Origin: Coenobita brevimanus
Lineage: Eukaryota > Arthropoda > Malacostraca > Decapoda > Coenobitidae
DNA: 64,000 nucleotides
Assembly (NCBI GenBank): GCA_032717465.1
Contig: CM064663.1
Location: 13,761,489-13,825,488, forward strand
Direction: 5' to 3'
A program made the position numbers and the translations under genes. Below are positions 9,781 to 20,061 of the stretch, piece by piece. Position 1 is the first letter of the stretch. Each line of letters begins with the position of its first letter. The notes beneath the pieces were generated by a model. The model saw nothing but the letters and a program-made list of their open reading frames with translations, was not told the origin of the DNA and did not search any database.

Positions 9781-11330
9781 TGTTTCGGCTGTATGGATTC
9801 CTCAACTAGTCACTAATATATCAGCTTGGAACCCCACAGCTGATCACCAATTTATATATAAGCTGAGTCATGACCTCACAGTTCCAAGCAAGGTTAACGT
9901 TACGCCTGGTCGAAGTCACTTCCGCCTGACACACTCCACCCAAACGTCTTCTCACTCACTGGAGATGGTGGGAAATCAGTGTAGAATCCTGTTGAAGAAT
10001 TAGAAGGTAGCGTGTGCAGGTGAACTGAAAGTGAAATTAAATCTCTGTTTATTGGCCACAAAAAGATACAACTGCAACACAGAGAGAGCTCAGAGTTATA
10101 CATCCCTCTCGTTCTAATGATACCTACGTTCTGCCCTAGCCAGCCAGCGTCCCCTCTGAGTGTGGTGCCGAGTCAGCTAAATCAGAGGTGCTAAACCTCC
10201 ACAGACAACTGGGATTTATACATGAATAGAAGCATCATAACTGTATCATGTACATTGTACAACTCAATAAAACAGTATTGATTACATTAAAGTATACCAA
10301 CAAGGTAAATATTTCCCCCGAGACTTAAACATATATACAATTCATATTTTTCTATTGCTTTCCCTTTACTCTAAGTTTTGATTAACCCGCGGCGTCCCGG
10401 GGACGTACTTCCACGTCCTCACGTTTTGTCACAGCTAATCCCGGGGACGTACTTCAACGTCCTGCAATTGCAAGGTTCATAATTTCCACAATTTTCAATT
10501 TTCGCGAGTCATTTTTGGTACGTATACACGTGACACCTTCCTCAACAAGATGCCGGGCAGAGACAATGCCTTACCCAGCATGACCTCCTCCCCCCCCCTG
10601 CATGCCATTGTCTCAGCAATTCACCTGTTATCAGTGACCTGGCCAGTATAGCCATGTCATGCCACGGTACGAAATTCAGGGCCAGAGTGATTCCCCAATC
10701 AATGACAATGTGGAGGACAAACTTTACATAGCATTAGAGGAAGAAACAGTTAGAAATGATGATCAGGTAATGTGGCAAAAAAAGGTCAGGTATTAGTGAG
10801 TGAAGCAATGCTTATAAGGCCTATATTGCTGCTTGAAAACCAATATACTCTCGTACTACATATAAATTCGTAACAGTAAATAAATAAATACCGTTTATGA
10901 GTGGTGTGAAATAGTTATCCTCCCATAGAACTTGTTTTCTTTGGTGCCAGCCTGATAGAAAACCCAGTAAGGTAAGGAGGCTCTCCTACCTGTAATGAGT
11001 ATTTTAAACCTCAGGTGAGCGATTTCTCTATGAATTTTCGATGTTTCTCACCAAAAGCGAAAGTTTTAGCAAAAAAAAAAAAAAAGGGTCAAAAAATGGT
11101 CGGGATTGGGGGGTACCACTGGTCAAAAAGTGGTCGGGACGGGGAGGGTTAAAAGATGTCTGAGTGCGCATCCTATCCCAAGCCACGCTTTACAGTGAAA
11201 TGGCGTTTGTTTGTTTATCATTCACACTTTGTTGTACACTGTTAATTATGAATAAACAACTTCATATGTAATATGTAACAATAGTGTGAAACTACAACTA
11301 GCCATGGGAAACAATATTGGCACCAGAACA
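9781..11330 (-). repeat. 5' LTR of the env-bearing Gypsy, split by a TTAA element
   Basis: This LTR matches 1132-1898 over 9781-10385 and 11153-11330. The gap is filled by a TTAA-flanked element (10386-11148). It ends at CCAGAACA (11330) directly against the CTGT target duplication. Without the insert it is about 783 bp. Confidence 0.9.
10386..11148 (+). mobile_element. MITE A: non-autonomous piggyBac-like TTAA element
   Basis: A 763 bp insertion flanked by TTAA at 10382-10385 and 11149-11152. The other LTR of the same Gypsy has the empty site, a single TTAA (1714-1717), so excision would be exact. The ends are imperfect inverted repeats: CCCGCGGCGTCCCG at the left against CCCTCCCCGTCCCG at the right. 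The left end has two copies of a GACGTAC-nnnn-ACGTC palindrome (about 10400-10465), and the right end has a repeated GGTCGGGA motif (11098-11142). No transposase is encoded. A degenerate coding-like stretch (10710-10870) is shared with the other copies. Confidence 0.9.
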
Positions 11331-12640
11331 CTGTTCCTTTTGAGGTCCCTGGACACACTGCATCTGAAAGACTGGAGATCATAGGCAGTTGGAAGTTCAG
11401 ACAGAGGGAGACACTTCCAGAGGTGACCTGTTGCATAAATGAAAGACTGGGAGTAATGGTTAACTCTTGCATTAGAGAGTTGGACAGAAAAGGGATGAGA
11501 TTTTGTTCTTACACGGGTGCCATGCACCCGCCATAATGGAGGAAGGATGCAACCATACAGTTCAGACAAGCAGTTACCATTGAAGTAGCGACTGAAAAGA
11601 GATAATGTAAAGATGCAACAGTACAGTGAAGATACAGAGGTTGAAGGCAGCTAGTAAAGGAGGAGAGTCTTGATGAGACAAAAAGCTTTTGACTCCACCT
11701 TGTTGACAAGAGCTGTAAATGAGGAATCTCACCATACATGAGAGTTGTACTCTACACATGGGTGAATAAAATCCGTGTATGAAGTCAACAACTATGCAGG
11801 GAAAAAGAGAGCACAGAGTCGGCTTCGCACACCTAATATCTTGGAAGCAGATTTTACAAGAGAGGTAATATGTCATTTCCATGATAAATCCCAAGAGAAT
11901 GAAGCCCCAAGTATGTTTTAAGATGACGCAGGATTAAGCTGGGTATTGCTGAAAATTGGATGGTACTCCTTTCGAAGATTTTGTCGGGTTGATAGATGTA
12001 AGAACTGAGCTTGTAATGCATTAAAAACGACAAGATTACTTTTACCCCAATCAGAGATGTGAGCAAAGTCAGACATCAGGTGTGCCATAGCCTCATCCCT
12101 TGTTTGTTGAAGTATGTGCTGAGATAGATGCTGTGGGAAGTGAATGGAAAGGTGAAGGGTGGAGTCATCAGCATATGAGTGGATGGGGTTAGATGTACAG
12201 CACTGAAGGTCATTGATGATCCAAAGAGAGTTGGTGATAGGACAGAACCCTGAGGAACACCACTATTGATAGCTCTAGGAAAAAAATGATGGCAGTCTAC
12301 AGCAGCAGCTATAGTACGGCCAGACAGGTAGCTATAGATAAAGACACAGATAGAACAAAAGAAACCGTCAGAGGGCAGTTTGGAAATCAAATATTCATGC
12401 CAGACTCAATCAAAAGCCTTTGAGATGTCAAGTGCAATGACAAAGCTTTCACCAAAGTCCCAAAAGGAGGATGACCACGAGTCTGAAAGGTAGATGAGAA
12501 GATTGCCAGTAGAGCATCCCTGGCGGAACCATTCTTATGATTGCAAAGAACATTGTGACAAGAAAGATCCTTTAAAAATTATCAGTTAAGAATAGACTCA
12601 AAAACTTTTGAAATACATGCTATTAAAAAATTACACCAAC
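11331..12640 (-). mobile_element. LINE-A copy 1, reverse transcriptase C-terminal region
   Basis: This is the continuation of the LINE whose 3' end is at 1036-1131. Broken minus-strand frames encode the C-terminal domain typical of jockey/CR1 LINEs (SFIYATGHLWKCLP; NARVNHYSQ) and, further right, RT motifs: PQGSVLSPTLF and the region equivalent to the YADD site. Many frameshifts and stops are present. It matches the better preserved copy at 20775-23840 throughout and fades near 12640. The stretch 12641-12769 shows nothing recognisable. Confidence 0.8.
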
Positions 12641-13147
12641 TTTCTGTATTTGTAAAGTGTTTGAAACTCTCCTGTAATAAAATAATTAAAGCATCTCTCC
12701 TATCATAACCTCTGATTGCCATTAGGGGCTAAGGCAGGGGTGCTTCACTGGCTATCTTTTCACTTTCCTTTAACCCCTTCGTACGCATTGACACGCTTGT
12801 CGTCATGTGGGTGTGGCTGCGCCCATACTCATTGACGTTCTTGTCATCAGTAAACCATAACAACTTTTGTCAAAGGAAAAGTTTTCAGCCGATTGGCGTC
12901 ATTTTTCGAGGCGTCATAGCTTCCCTGCTCCTCATCAAAAGTAATGATTGGCAACTGTGGGTCCTGATACCGGCAAGAAAGCAGACAGGTTATTCAGTAC
13001 AAAATGAGCTGTGAGTGGGGAAGGTACTGTTTAGTTTGGCCCTTTAAATTTCCACTCTTACCCCCATCCCGGCCATGCAACATATTTCACTATACCAATA
13101 GTGCTTGTGTATATTGTTTGGGCACTGTTGTAATTAGATTTGATGTT

Positions 13148-13377
13148 TCCATCCATTGCCAGACGCCATGTATCCCAAACGAGGTGGTCAAGGGCTTAGA
13201 GTTAATTGTTTTACAGGGAGAGGCACTAATCCTCCACCAACCCCACTTGACACGTAGGGATGCCAACAGCATCTGGTGTTCCCAGGCGGTCACCCATCCA
13301 AGTACTAACAAGACCCAACGTTGCTTAACTTCGCTGATCGGACGGGAAGCGGTGTACTCAACGTGGTTGATGTTTGC
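13148..13377 (-). repeat. 5S rRNA-headed SINE with RTE-like LINE 5' and 3' ends
   Basis: A chimeric short element on the minus strand. The head (13377 down to 13262) is a 5S rRNA-like sequence. The body (about 13261-13200) aligns with the 5' end of LINE-C at 55205-55270: ATCCCTACGTGTC against ATCCCTGCTTGTC, then GTTGGTGGAGGATTAGTGCC against GTTGGCGGAGGGTTAGTGCC. The tail (about 13185-13148) aligns with the 3' end of LINE-C at 52147-52180 (GCGTCTGGCAAT followed by a GATGG/GATAG repeat). A possible 11 bp duplication, ATTTGATGTTT and ATTTGGTGTTT, flanks it (about 13138 and 13387). Confidence 0.75.
13262..13377 (-). rRNA. 5S rRNA-derived sequence (SINE head, not a working rRNA gene)
   Basis: 116 bases that read as a 5S rRNA on the minus strand from GCAAACATCAACCACG to GATGCTGTTGGC. 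It includes the highly conserved box A region (GAAGTTAAGCAACGTTGGG) and box C region (TACTTGGATGGGTGACCGCC). These are the internal RNA polymerase III promoter elements, so the unit could still be transcribed. It is continuous with LINE-derived sequence at its 3' end and lies inside a mobile element, so I read it as a SINE promoter rather than a ribosomal gene. Confidence 0.8.
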
Positions 13378-14217
13378 AGTAGGAAATTTGGTGTTTGTGA
13401 AGCATTCCTGGTCGTTATCAGCCACTGGCCCAACGGAGATTGTGCTACTGTTTCTAATCAACTACACTGCCTCTACCCTGCACCTAATGTGAGTATTCAA
13501 CCATAGAAATAGTGACAGTGAATCATAAGAATATAGTGTGCATATCTAGTGCACAAGGAATTGGTGAAATATGTGCAGGAGCTTCAAGGAGGCAGGAAAC
13601 CACCCTACAGTCACGACATGGTGTTGGTACAATGTAGTTTTTTCCATTTTTCTTGAAAACTATGAGGCCTAGGATCACCGTTGTTGGCTCAAATGAAAGC
13701 CAATAAAATTCTGCACGGGATAAAATAAAAACATAACAGTGGCACGAAAAGTTTTTCATTAAAGCTCCCCCCCCTCAAAAAAAAAAAAAAAACTGTTGTC
13801 TGTCGGAAATGGGTTTTACTTTTTCGCTTATTACTCGAACACCATATCTCGTATCAAACCAAGATTTCCGGCATTCAAAAGCAAATAAAATTCTCTTTCA
13901 AATGATTGTATATCATGGAGAGATTGATCAGTAAACATTCGACTTATGAGGTTAGGAAGTGAGATCTATGTTCCCGAATGTTTATTCCCGAGGCCCTAAC
14001 ACACGTATAGTTTTTTTTTCTTTTTCTTGTCGTGTAGAATAAACATCAACAAATTGGAATATGTGGGTTTTGTGGCAAAATGAATATGTTTGGGTGGTGA
14101 AAATAAGCTGAGAATACACTTTTTTGGAGTGCGTGGCAGGCAGGGGGGGAAAGGAGATAAGCCAATGCATCATGCCACAGAAAACTTATGAAACTTATCT
14201 GCGAGTGAAAGGGTTAA

Positions 14218-14757
14218 GACTCCTGGTCATCCCCATTTCGGGACTTCGGTGAAAGATTTGTCATTGCACTTGACATTTCAAAAGCATTCTGTCTAGTCTG
14301 GCATAAATCTTAAATTTACGGCCCACTTACGGTTTCAGTCCCATATGTTCTATTATCTCTAGTTGTTCTATAGCTGTTGTTGTAGACTGCCAATGTTCTT
14401 CTCGAGCTATCAATAATGTTGTTCTTTAGGGCAATGGTCTGTCACTAACTCTCTTCCTTCTATTCATCAATGACTCACCCTAATCACATCATATGCTGAT
14501 GGCTCTACCCCTCACCTTTCCATCTACTTCCCACAGGGTCCATCTTAACAGTTACTTCAACAAACGAAAGAGGAGTCTATGGCACACTTAATATCTGACT
14601 TGGCTCATACCTCTGATTTGGGTAAAAGTAATATTGTTTTTAATGCATCGAAAAACCAGTTCTTACATCTTTCGACCCATTAAAATCTACTGTAGGAATA
14701 TCCAATAATTTCTAACAATACCCATATCATTCCAGCATCATCTTTGAACATACATGT
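14218..14757 (+). mobile_element. LINE-A copy 3, RT central part, plus strand
   Basis: Decayed plus-strand LINE sequence. Recognisable pieces in changing frames include FVIALDISKAF near 14260, the LFINDS stretch near 14460, a degenerate active-site region near 14490, and AHLISDLAHTSDLG near 14585. These match the minus-strand copy at 21500-22000. The copy is cut at about 14757 by a non-coding LTR-flanked element and resumes at 18652. Confidence 0.75.
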
Positions 14758-15462
14758 GTAAATAGACGAAGCCGAGGGGTGTAATTATACAGAGAAGGTT
14801 ATCTGGCCACCAATCTTGATAATGTAGTTTTAGGTACTTGTAGAGAGAGAGAGAGGGCACTTGCATATGGATCGTTAAGGTCAGCCAGAACAATGTAGTA
14901 TGACGTAGTGTCAACGAGATGAGTTACAGCAATCTTGGGTTACTAAATTTATTGAACATAGTTATAAAAAGTGAGTTACAGTTTAGCAGAGTGTGACTCT
15001 AACGTCGGAACCTTCTATCTGGCCCTTCTCTCCCCTTTCTCTTAACTCTTTCTCACTGTATCTAACCCTCGTGTTACCAGGCCTATTCTCCAATCCTTTC
15101 TTCTGATCTGAAGGGAATCTCTCGAACATTATATACAGCGTGGGGAGGATGTGCATGGTAAATATCGTATCACGTGGACTAACTGACTAGGACTGGTTAC
15201 TCCAAGTGTTTGAATACGTCATGAAATTCTTGGTCGTCTGGGCTACGAGGAAGTTTGAGATACATCGTATGGTTAAGGATTCTTTATGGTCTGGGACAAC
15301 AAAGGTTGTGGATATACATTATGAGAATGGACATTCCTGGTTCATCTAGGCAAGGGGATGTGTTCTCTAACTCTTCCCGGAGGACTCAGACATAACTACC
15401 TGTTTTACATATTGTTACTTATAGCTATATAGTTACATACAATACTGTGTTATATTATGCCT
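14758..15462 (+). repeat. Left LTR-like repeat of LARD-like copy 1
   Basis: Direct repeat of 17945-18651. A (GA)n run at 14842-14853 is longer here than in the partner. The start and end do not show a clean TG...CA, so the exact limits are uncertain by about 10 bases. Confidence 0.65.
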
Positions 15463-15559
15463 ACATATCGCTCGGTCACGAGAAATTGGTGTACCATCGA
15501 CATAAAATTGTCATAACATTAATACATATTACATTGAACTTATAGGCTAATTAAGTGAA

Positions 15560-16010
15560 ATACATAATATTGTAAAAGTAACATAATAGTATGAATATTA
15601 TATAATTGCAGTTACATCTTCTTAATGCTATTGTAGTTGTATAATTTTAATGCAACTGTTACGCAAGTGTGACTGTAACATAACATTGTGTTACTGCAAC
15701 TGTTGCCATAATATTATAGTTACATCTTGTTAATGCAACTGTTACACAATTGTGTTGCCCATAAAATTGTGGTTACATTTTGTTAATGCAACTGTTACTT
15801 AATTGCGTTGGCCATAAAAACAACTGTAGCAATTATAGTGATGCTATCATTTGTAGATACATAATTGTAGGAAATGTAACATAATTGTTGTAATACTATC
15901 GTTTGTAGTTACATAATTATAGCAACTGTAATTCCAGTAATGCAAGTGTTTGTAGTTACATAACTGTAACAAGTGTAACATAACTGTAGGACTCACAAGT
16001 GTGGTCATTG
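15560..16010 (+). repeat. AT-rich degenerate tandem repeat
   Basis: Units built around TTGTTAATGCAACTGTTAC and GTAGTTACATAATTGTA, spaced irregularly by 40-70 bases. The same words recur at 39540-39830 in the second LARD-like element, so the repeat is part of the element family. No coding potential. Confidence 0.6.
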
Positions 16011-16103
16011 TAGGTATATATCTGATACATATATATAAAATTAATACAATAATAGCAATACAATCATCTTATGAACCAGACATATTTGATGTACTTGTTT
16101 ATT

Positions 16104-16735
16104 TGAGACACCATAGGTGTATTGGCTTAGTTACGTTGCACAGTTTACATGAGGCAGCATGGGTGTATTAGCTTAGTTATGTGAGACATCACAGGTGTAT
16201 TATCCTAGTTATGTTGCACAGTTTATTTGAGACACCATGGATGTATTAGCTTAGTTATGTGAGACAATGTTGCAGAGTATATTTGAGACACCATGGGTGT
16301 ATTAGCTTAGTTATGTGAGACACCATAGGTGTATTTGTTATGTGAGATACCATACGTGTACTAGCTTAGTTATGTGAGACACCATGGGTGTATTAGCTTA
16401 GTTATGTGAGACACCATAGGTGTATTTGTTATGTGAGACACCATAGGTGTATTTGTTATGTGAGACACCATTGGTGTATTATTTATGTGAGATACCATAT
16501 GTGTATTAGCTTAGTTATGTTGCGCAGTTTAGTTGAGACACCATGGGTGTATTAGCTTAGTTATGAGACACCATAGGTGTATTAGTTATGTGAGACACCA
16601 TGGGTGTATTAGCTTAGTTATGTTGCACAGTTTATTTGAGACACCATGGGTGTATTAGCTTAGTTATGTTGCACGGTTTGTTGGAGACACCATGCGTGTA
16701 TTGACTTAGTTATGTTGCACAGTTTGAATTGAGAT
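16104..16735 (+). repeat. Minisatellite, about 32 bp unit, about 17 copies
   Basis: Tandem units with the core GAGACACCATAGGTGTATT followed by (A)GCTTAGTTATGT. Some units are shortened to about 24 bp (TTTGTTATGT variants) and some are lengthened by GTTGCACAGTTTATTT. I count about 17 recognisable cores. It lies in the interior of the LARD-like element. Confidence 0.8.
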
Positions 16736-17944
16736 ATTATATTATGTAACCCATATTTTGTTATTTTGTATAAAATTATATATACAACATTTACAATATG
16801 TTCAGTGCTCACTTAGTTTCACACATCACTTGACACTATAGTCCTCCAAAGGTTGTGAAGTCAGCTTGATATGTTTGCTCATTTTAAAATTCATCTTAAG
16901 GTATTGGTTGCAAGTACTAGAGTGTGTGGTTGAGTATAGCACACTGTTGCTAGCTCCATTTTTGTTAGTCATTTTCACTTGATTTTGTCTGTCACTGTAA
17001 TATGAATGATACATGTGTACTTATATTTAAATTTCTGATCTTATTTGATTTTCATATGTATGTATTATATGTTTGTGTAAGGATCTTGTCTATCACTGTG
17101 TATATATGTAACGTTGTATATACATTAAGTAGTACTATTAAACTAATAGAGTAAATGTTCGACTCAATGATATTAACTTTGTTGGGAATACAGGCTAGGG
17201 TGCTGCTGCTGATGACAGTGATGATGGGTGAAAGGTGTTGGTAGGGTTGCTTGAAGTAGGTCAGGGTCCTGGTATGTCTGCGTCAGCACTCGGTGTCGTT
17301 GTCCCCACTCAGCTGATGATGACATACTACTGAGTAGCTGCCTCAGTCCGGTAGTGGTGGTGGGGAAGATGGTGGTGACAGTGTTGAAGAAGGTGGAGGT
17401 GATGGTGGAGGGTGGTGGAGGAGGGGGAGAAAATGTGCTGAAGTTGGGTCAACACACAGATGCACTTTCTTATTTCCTTGTTCACTTCTTCGTCTCGTAG
17501 TGTTTGATTTTCCTTACTCGTTGAGATTAACTTGCATGCTTGAAGAGTTGTTGATTGAAATAGTTTATTGTCGATACCGTTTCTCATAATCGTGGTTTAG
17601 GAGCGATTAGGAACGAAGTTAAGCTGTGCTGATGCGACGCCAGCTCTCGCTCTCTGCTTTGCTTGTTTGTTTTTTGTTTGATTGTGTGAAGTCGCCAAAT
17701 TGAGCATCGTCGTAGATTGCTGTGACTGAGGCGTTAATCGGCTTCGTTTACAGCTCGCCACAACTCTCAGTGAACGTAATGAGGTAGATATCTTAGTATA
17801 AACTCATAAGGCATAGCTTGATTGTGGTTCATTTTCACCGCTCGCCACCAGTCTCGAGTGACGTAGTTTATCGTAGTTGGTTTGTTATTACTGCTGTTCA
17901 CCAATGTAAGCAGACGTGGTTTATCGTTGTACACCGCTGTCACC
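16736..17944. other. Interior of LARD-like copy 1, no gene seen
   Basis: Non-coding. The stretches CCCATATTTTGTTATTTT (16750) and TATATGTTTGTG...TCTATCACTGTGTA (17065-17100) recur in the second element at 40200 and 40720. A minus-strand frame at 17327-17587 is open but encodes only His/Leu/Thr-rich low-complexity sequence from a GGTGGTGGAGG repeat, so I do not call it a gene. Confidence 0.5.
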
Positions 17945-18651
17945 AATGTAAGAAGAGGTAGCCAAGGGGTGTAATTATACAGAGAAGGTTATCTGGCCAC
18001 CAATCTCGATAGTGTAGTTTTAGGTACTTGTAGAGAGATAGGGCACTTGATTATGGATCGTTAAGCTCAGCCAGAATAACGCAGTGAGAAGTAGCGTCAA
18101 CGAGGTCCGTTACAGCACGCTTGGGTTGCTAAGTTTATTGAAAAAAAGTTATAAAAAAGTGAGTTACAGTTTAGCAGAGCGTGACTCTAACGTCGGAACC
18201 TTCTGTCTAACCCTTCTCTTCCCTTTCTCCCTCTAACCCCTTCTCACTGTATCTAACCCTCGTGTTAACGGGCCTACTCTCCAACCCTTTCTTCTGATCT
18301 GAAGGGAATCTCTCCGACATTATATACAGCGTGGGGAGGATGTGTATGGTAAACTTCCTATCACATGACTAACTGACTAGGGCTGGTTACTCCACGTGTT
18401 TGAATACGTCATGAAATTCTTGGTCATCTGGGCTACGAGGAAGCTTGAGGTACATCGTATGGTTAAGGATTCTTGATGGTCTGAGACAACAAAAGTTGTG
18501 GATATACATTATGTGAATGGACATTCCTGGTTCGTTTAGGCAAGGGGATGTGTTATCTAACTCTTCCTTGAGGACTCAGACATAACTATCTGTTTTACAT
18601 ATTGTTACCTATAGCTGTATAGTTACATACAGTATTGTGTTATATTATGCC
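17945..18651 (+). repeat. Right LTR-like repeat of LARD-like copy 1
   Basis: Partner of 14758-15462. It starts TGTAAGAAGAGGTAGCC and ends TATTATGCCT directly before the resumed LINE sequence at 18652. The two copies differ by scattered substitutions and small indels. Confidence 0.65.
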
Positions 18652-19250
18652 TGAACTTGGGGCTTCATTCTCTGGGGATTTATCTTGAAAAGATCATATT
18701 ACCTCCCTTTATAAAATCTGCTTCCGAGTGATTAGGTGTGCTATGTTGACTTTGTACTTTCTTTACCCCTGCACAGTTGCTGACTTTAAACAGAGGGTAT
18801 ATTAATTTTGTCCTTGTGTACACCACTAATGTGCAGGGAGGCGCCCCACATACAACAAAAGTCAAAGACTTTTCATCTCGTTAACTCCCCTCCTCTTACT
18901 GGCTGCCTTCAACCTCTATCTCTTTCCCGTGCTGTTTCATATTTGTCTCTTTTCTTTCATTAAGTCAATGGTCACTGGTCCTCTGAATTCTCTGCTTCCA
19001 TCCCTCAACCACTATGGAAGGCAGGTCGCATCAGTGTAGACACAAACTCCTATCCCTTTTCTGTCCAACCTTCTAATGCACGAGTTAACTGTTAATGCCA
19101 GTCCCTTATGTGTACAACAGGTCACCTTTGGAACTGTCTTCCTCTGTCTGTATTCCCTACTGCCTATGACTTCCAGTCTTTGAAATGCAGTGTGTCCAAG
19201 CATCTTGAACAGATCTTCAATTTTGGAATCAATTGTCGTGTATTTATTTT
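18652..19250 (+). mobile_element. LINE-A copy 3, RT C-terminal part and 3' end
   Basis: Continuation of 14218-14757. It starts at the point equivalent to the NMLGVSF motif of the minus copies and runs through the C-terminal domain (YNRSPLELSSSVCIP, VFEMQCVQAS) to a degenerate 3' end near 19250. Stops in every frame; a pseudogene fragment. Confidence 0.75.
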
Positions 19251-20061
19251 TGCTAAGAGGAATCAGTTTTCAGGCATGTAGGTTTTTTTTTTTTTCATGC
19301 ATTTAAAAAAAGGAATTGCTGCAATATAGTGCATCATACATTTTTTTTTTTGTGCAGTTCCTCTCGTGCAGAAAAAACTTACCCAAATAAGTGCTTTAGA
19401 AAAGAAGAAAACTATGCGTGTCAGGAATGGACATGACCACAGGGATAGCTCAAAAGATTTATGTGATACAGAAAACGTACTCACAGAGAAAGTAAAATAA
19501 ATTGTAATGGCTAGTCATGTGTAATGAACCTTGGAATTTCTTTTTTCTCTCCAATCCAACACACTGTAATGCACATTGTCTCTTAATAAAACGGAAAAAT
19601 TGGGCAAATAAACTGAGCTAGCCAAACGTATAAAGGTGATGATTCATTCATGTGGCAGTGGCCAGGGGCAGTGGAAAGGAGTGTCAAGGACAAGTGAGGC
19701 AAGGGGGAGCAAGAGTGTATGCAAACATGGAATCCCTCTTTGTCCCAGGCTGGGGCGAGGGCTGTGGGCTGTAACTACCGACTCGACCTCATACTATAAC
19801 ATCCTTTCGTGGCTATCCAAATTACCTCCACAATGCCTCCACCTACAGCTGACCTGGGGACATGTACAATGGAAAGATGAAGGACGGTGAATAATCTGGT
19901 CCTTAACTGAAAGTTCAGTAGACTGTAATTATGCAGCCATGACTGTTGAAAACATAAATGCATACACGAAGGGCTTCGCTTGTCAGACCCCCCCAGGATT
20001 CAGGGGTTAAGATTGAAGTGAGCGTAATACTTGGGAAACTAAATTCTGAAGCTGTCGGAGA
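19251..20061. other. No gene seen; poly-T tracts
   Basis: Contains T tracts at 19287-19296 and 19341-19350 and ordinary AT-rich sequence. The plus-strand frame at 19636-19890 has no recognisable domain. Its composition differs slightly from its surroundings (more G), so I leave it unassigned rather than call it a gene. Confidence 0.4.

Larger units (their letters stand above)
1132..11330 (-). mobile_element. Gypsy-type LTR retrotransposon with env-like ORF, complete but decayed
   Basis: A full-length element on the minus strand: 5' LTR (9781-11330, itself interrupted), primer-binding site, gag, protease, RT-RNase H, integrase, env-like gene and 3' LTR (1132-1898). It begins and ends with TG...CA and is flanked by the 4 bp duplication CTGT (1128-1131 and 11331-11334). 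The uninterrupted target, LINE-A 3' sequence, is visible at 20150 and 20870, which fixes both ends. The domain order gag-PR-RT-RH-IN-env is that of errantivirus-like Gypsy elements. Several frameshifts and stops make it non-functional. LTR divergence of several percent points to an old insertion. Confidence 0.9.
12774..14213. mobile_element. Larger TTAA-flanked element containing a 5S-headed SINE
   Basis: A 1440 bp segment between TTAA at 12770-12773 and TTAA at 14214-14217. The ends are imperfect inverted repeats (CCCCTTCGTACGCA at the left, CCCTTTCACTCGCA read inward from the right). The left subterminal region repeats a motif CATTGAC-x-C-x-CTTGTC-x-TCA at about 12787-12812 and again at 12830-12850. 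No transposase ORF is seen; the plus-strand frames at 13004-13492 are a shadow of the SINE inside. It resembles piggyBac-type non-autonomous elements but is not the same family as MITE A. Confidence 0.6.
14758..18651 (+). mobile_element. Non-coding LTR-flanked element (LARD-like), copy 1
   Basis: About 3.9 kb bounded by two direct repeats of roughly 700 bp (14758-15462 and 17945-18651) that agree over most of their length (both contain GGTGTAATTATACAGAGAAG near the start and end TGTTATATTATGCC). The 2.5 kb interior has no coding sequence; it holds AT-rich tandem repeats (15560-16010 and 16104-16735) and a GC-richer 3' part. It interrupts LINE-A between GAAC at 14745-14748 and GAAC at 18652-18655, a probable 4-6 bp target duplication. 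The same interior type recurs at 39084-41393. It would need enzymes supplied by another retroelement. Confidence 0.65.

Noticed and set aside
13262..13377. Functional 5S rRNA gene
   Set aside because: The 5S sequence is fused to LINE-derived sequence without a terminator, occurs singly and lies inside a TTAA element, so it is a SINE head rather than a ribosomal gene.
16104..16735. CRISPR-like array
   Set aside because: The repeats are contiguous tandem units without unique spacers of constant length, in a eukaryotic genome; it is a minisatellite.
17327..17587. Minus-strand frame of 86 codons as a host gene
   Set aside because: Low-complexity His/Leu/Thr translation of a GGTGGTGGAGG-type repeat within a non-coding LTR-flanked element.
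19636..19890. Plus-strand frame of 84 codons as a gene or exon
   Set aside because: No recognisable motif and no convincing splice signals; left as unassigned.
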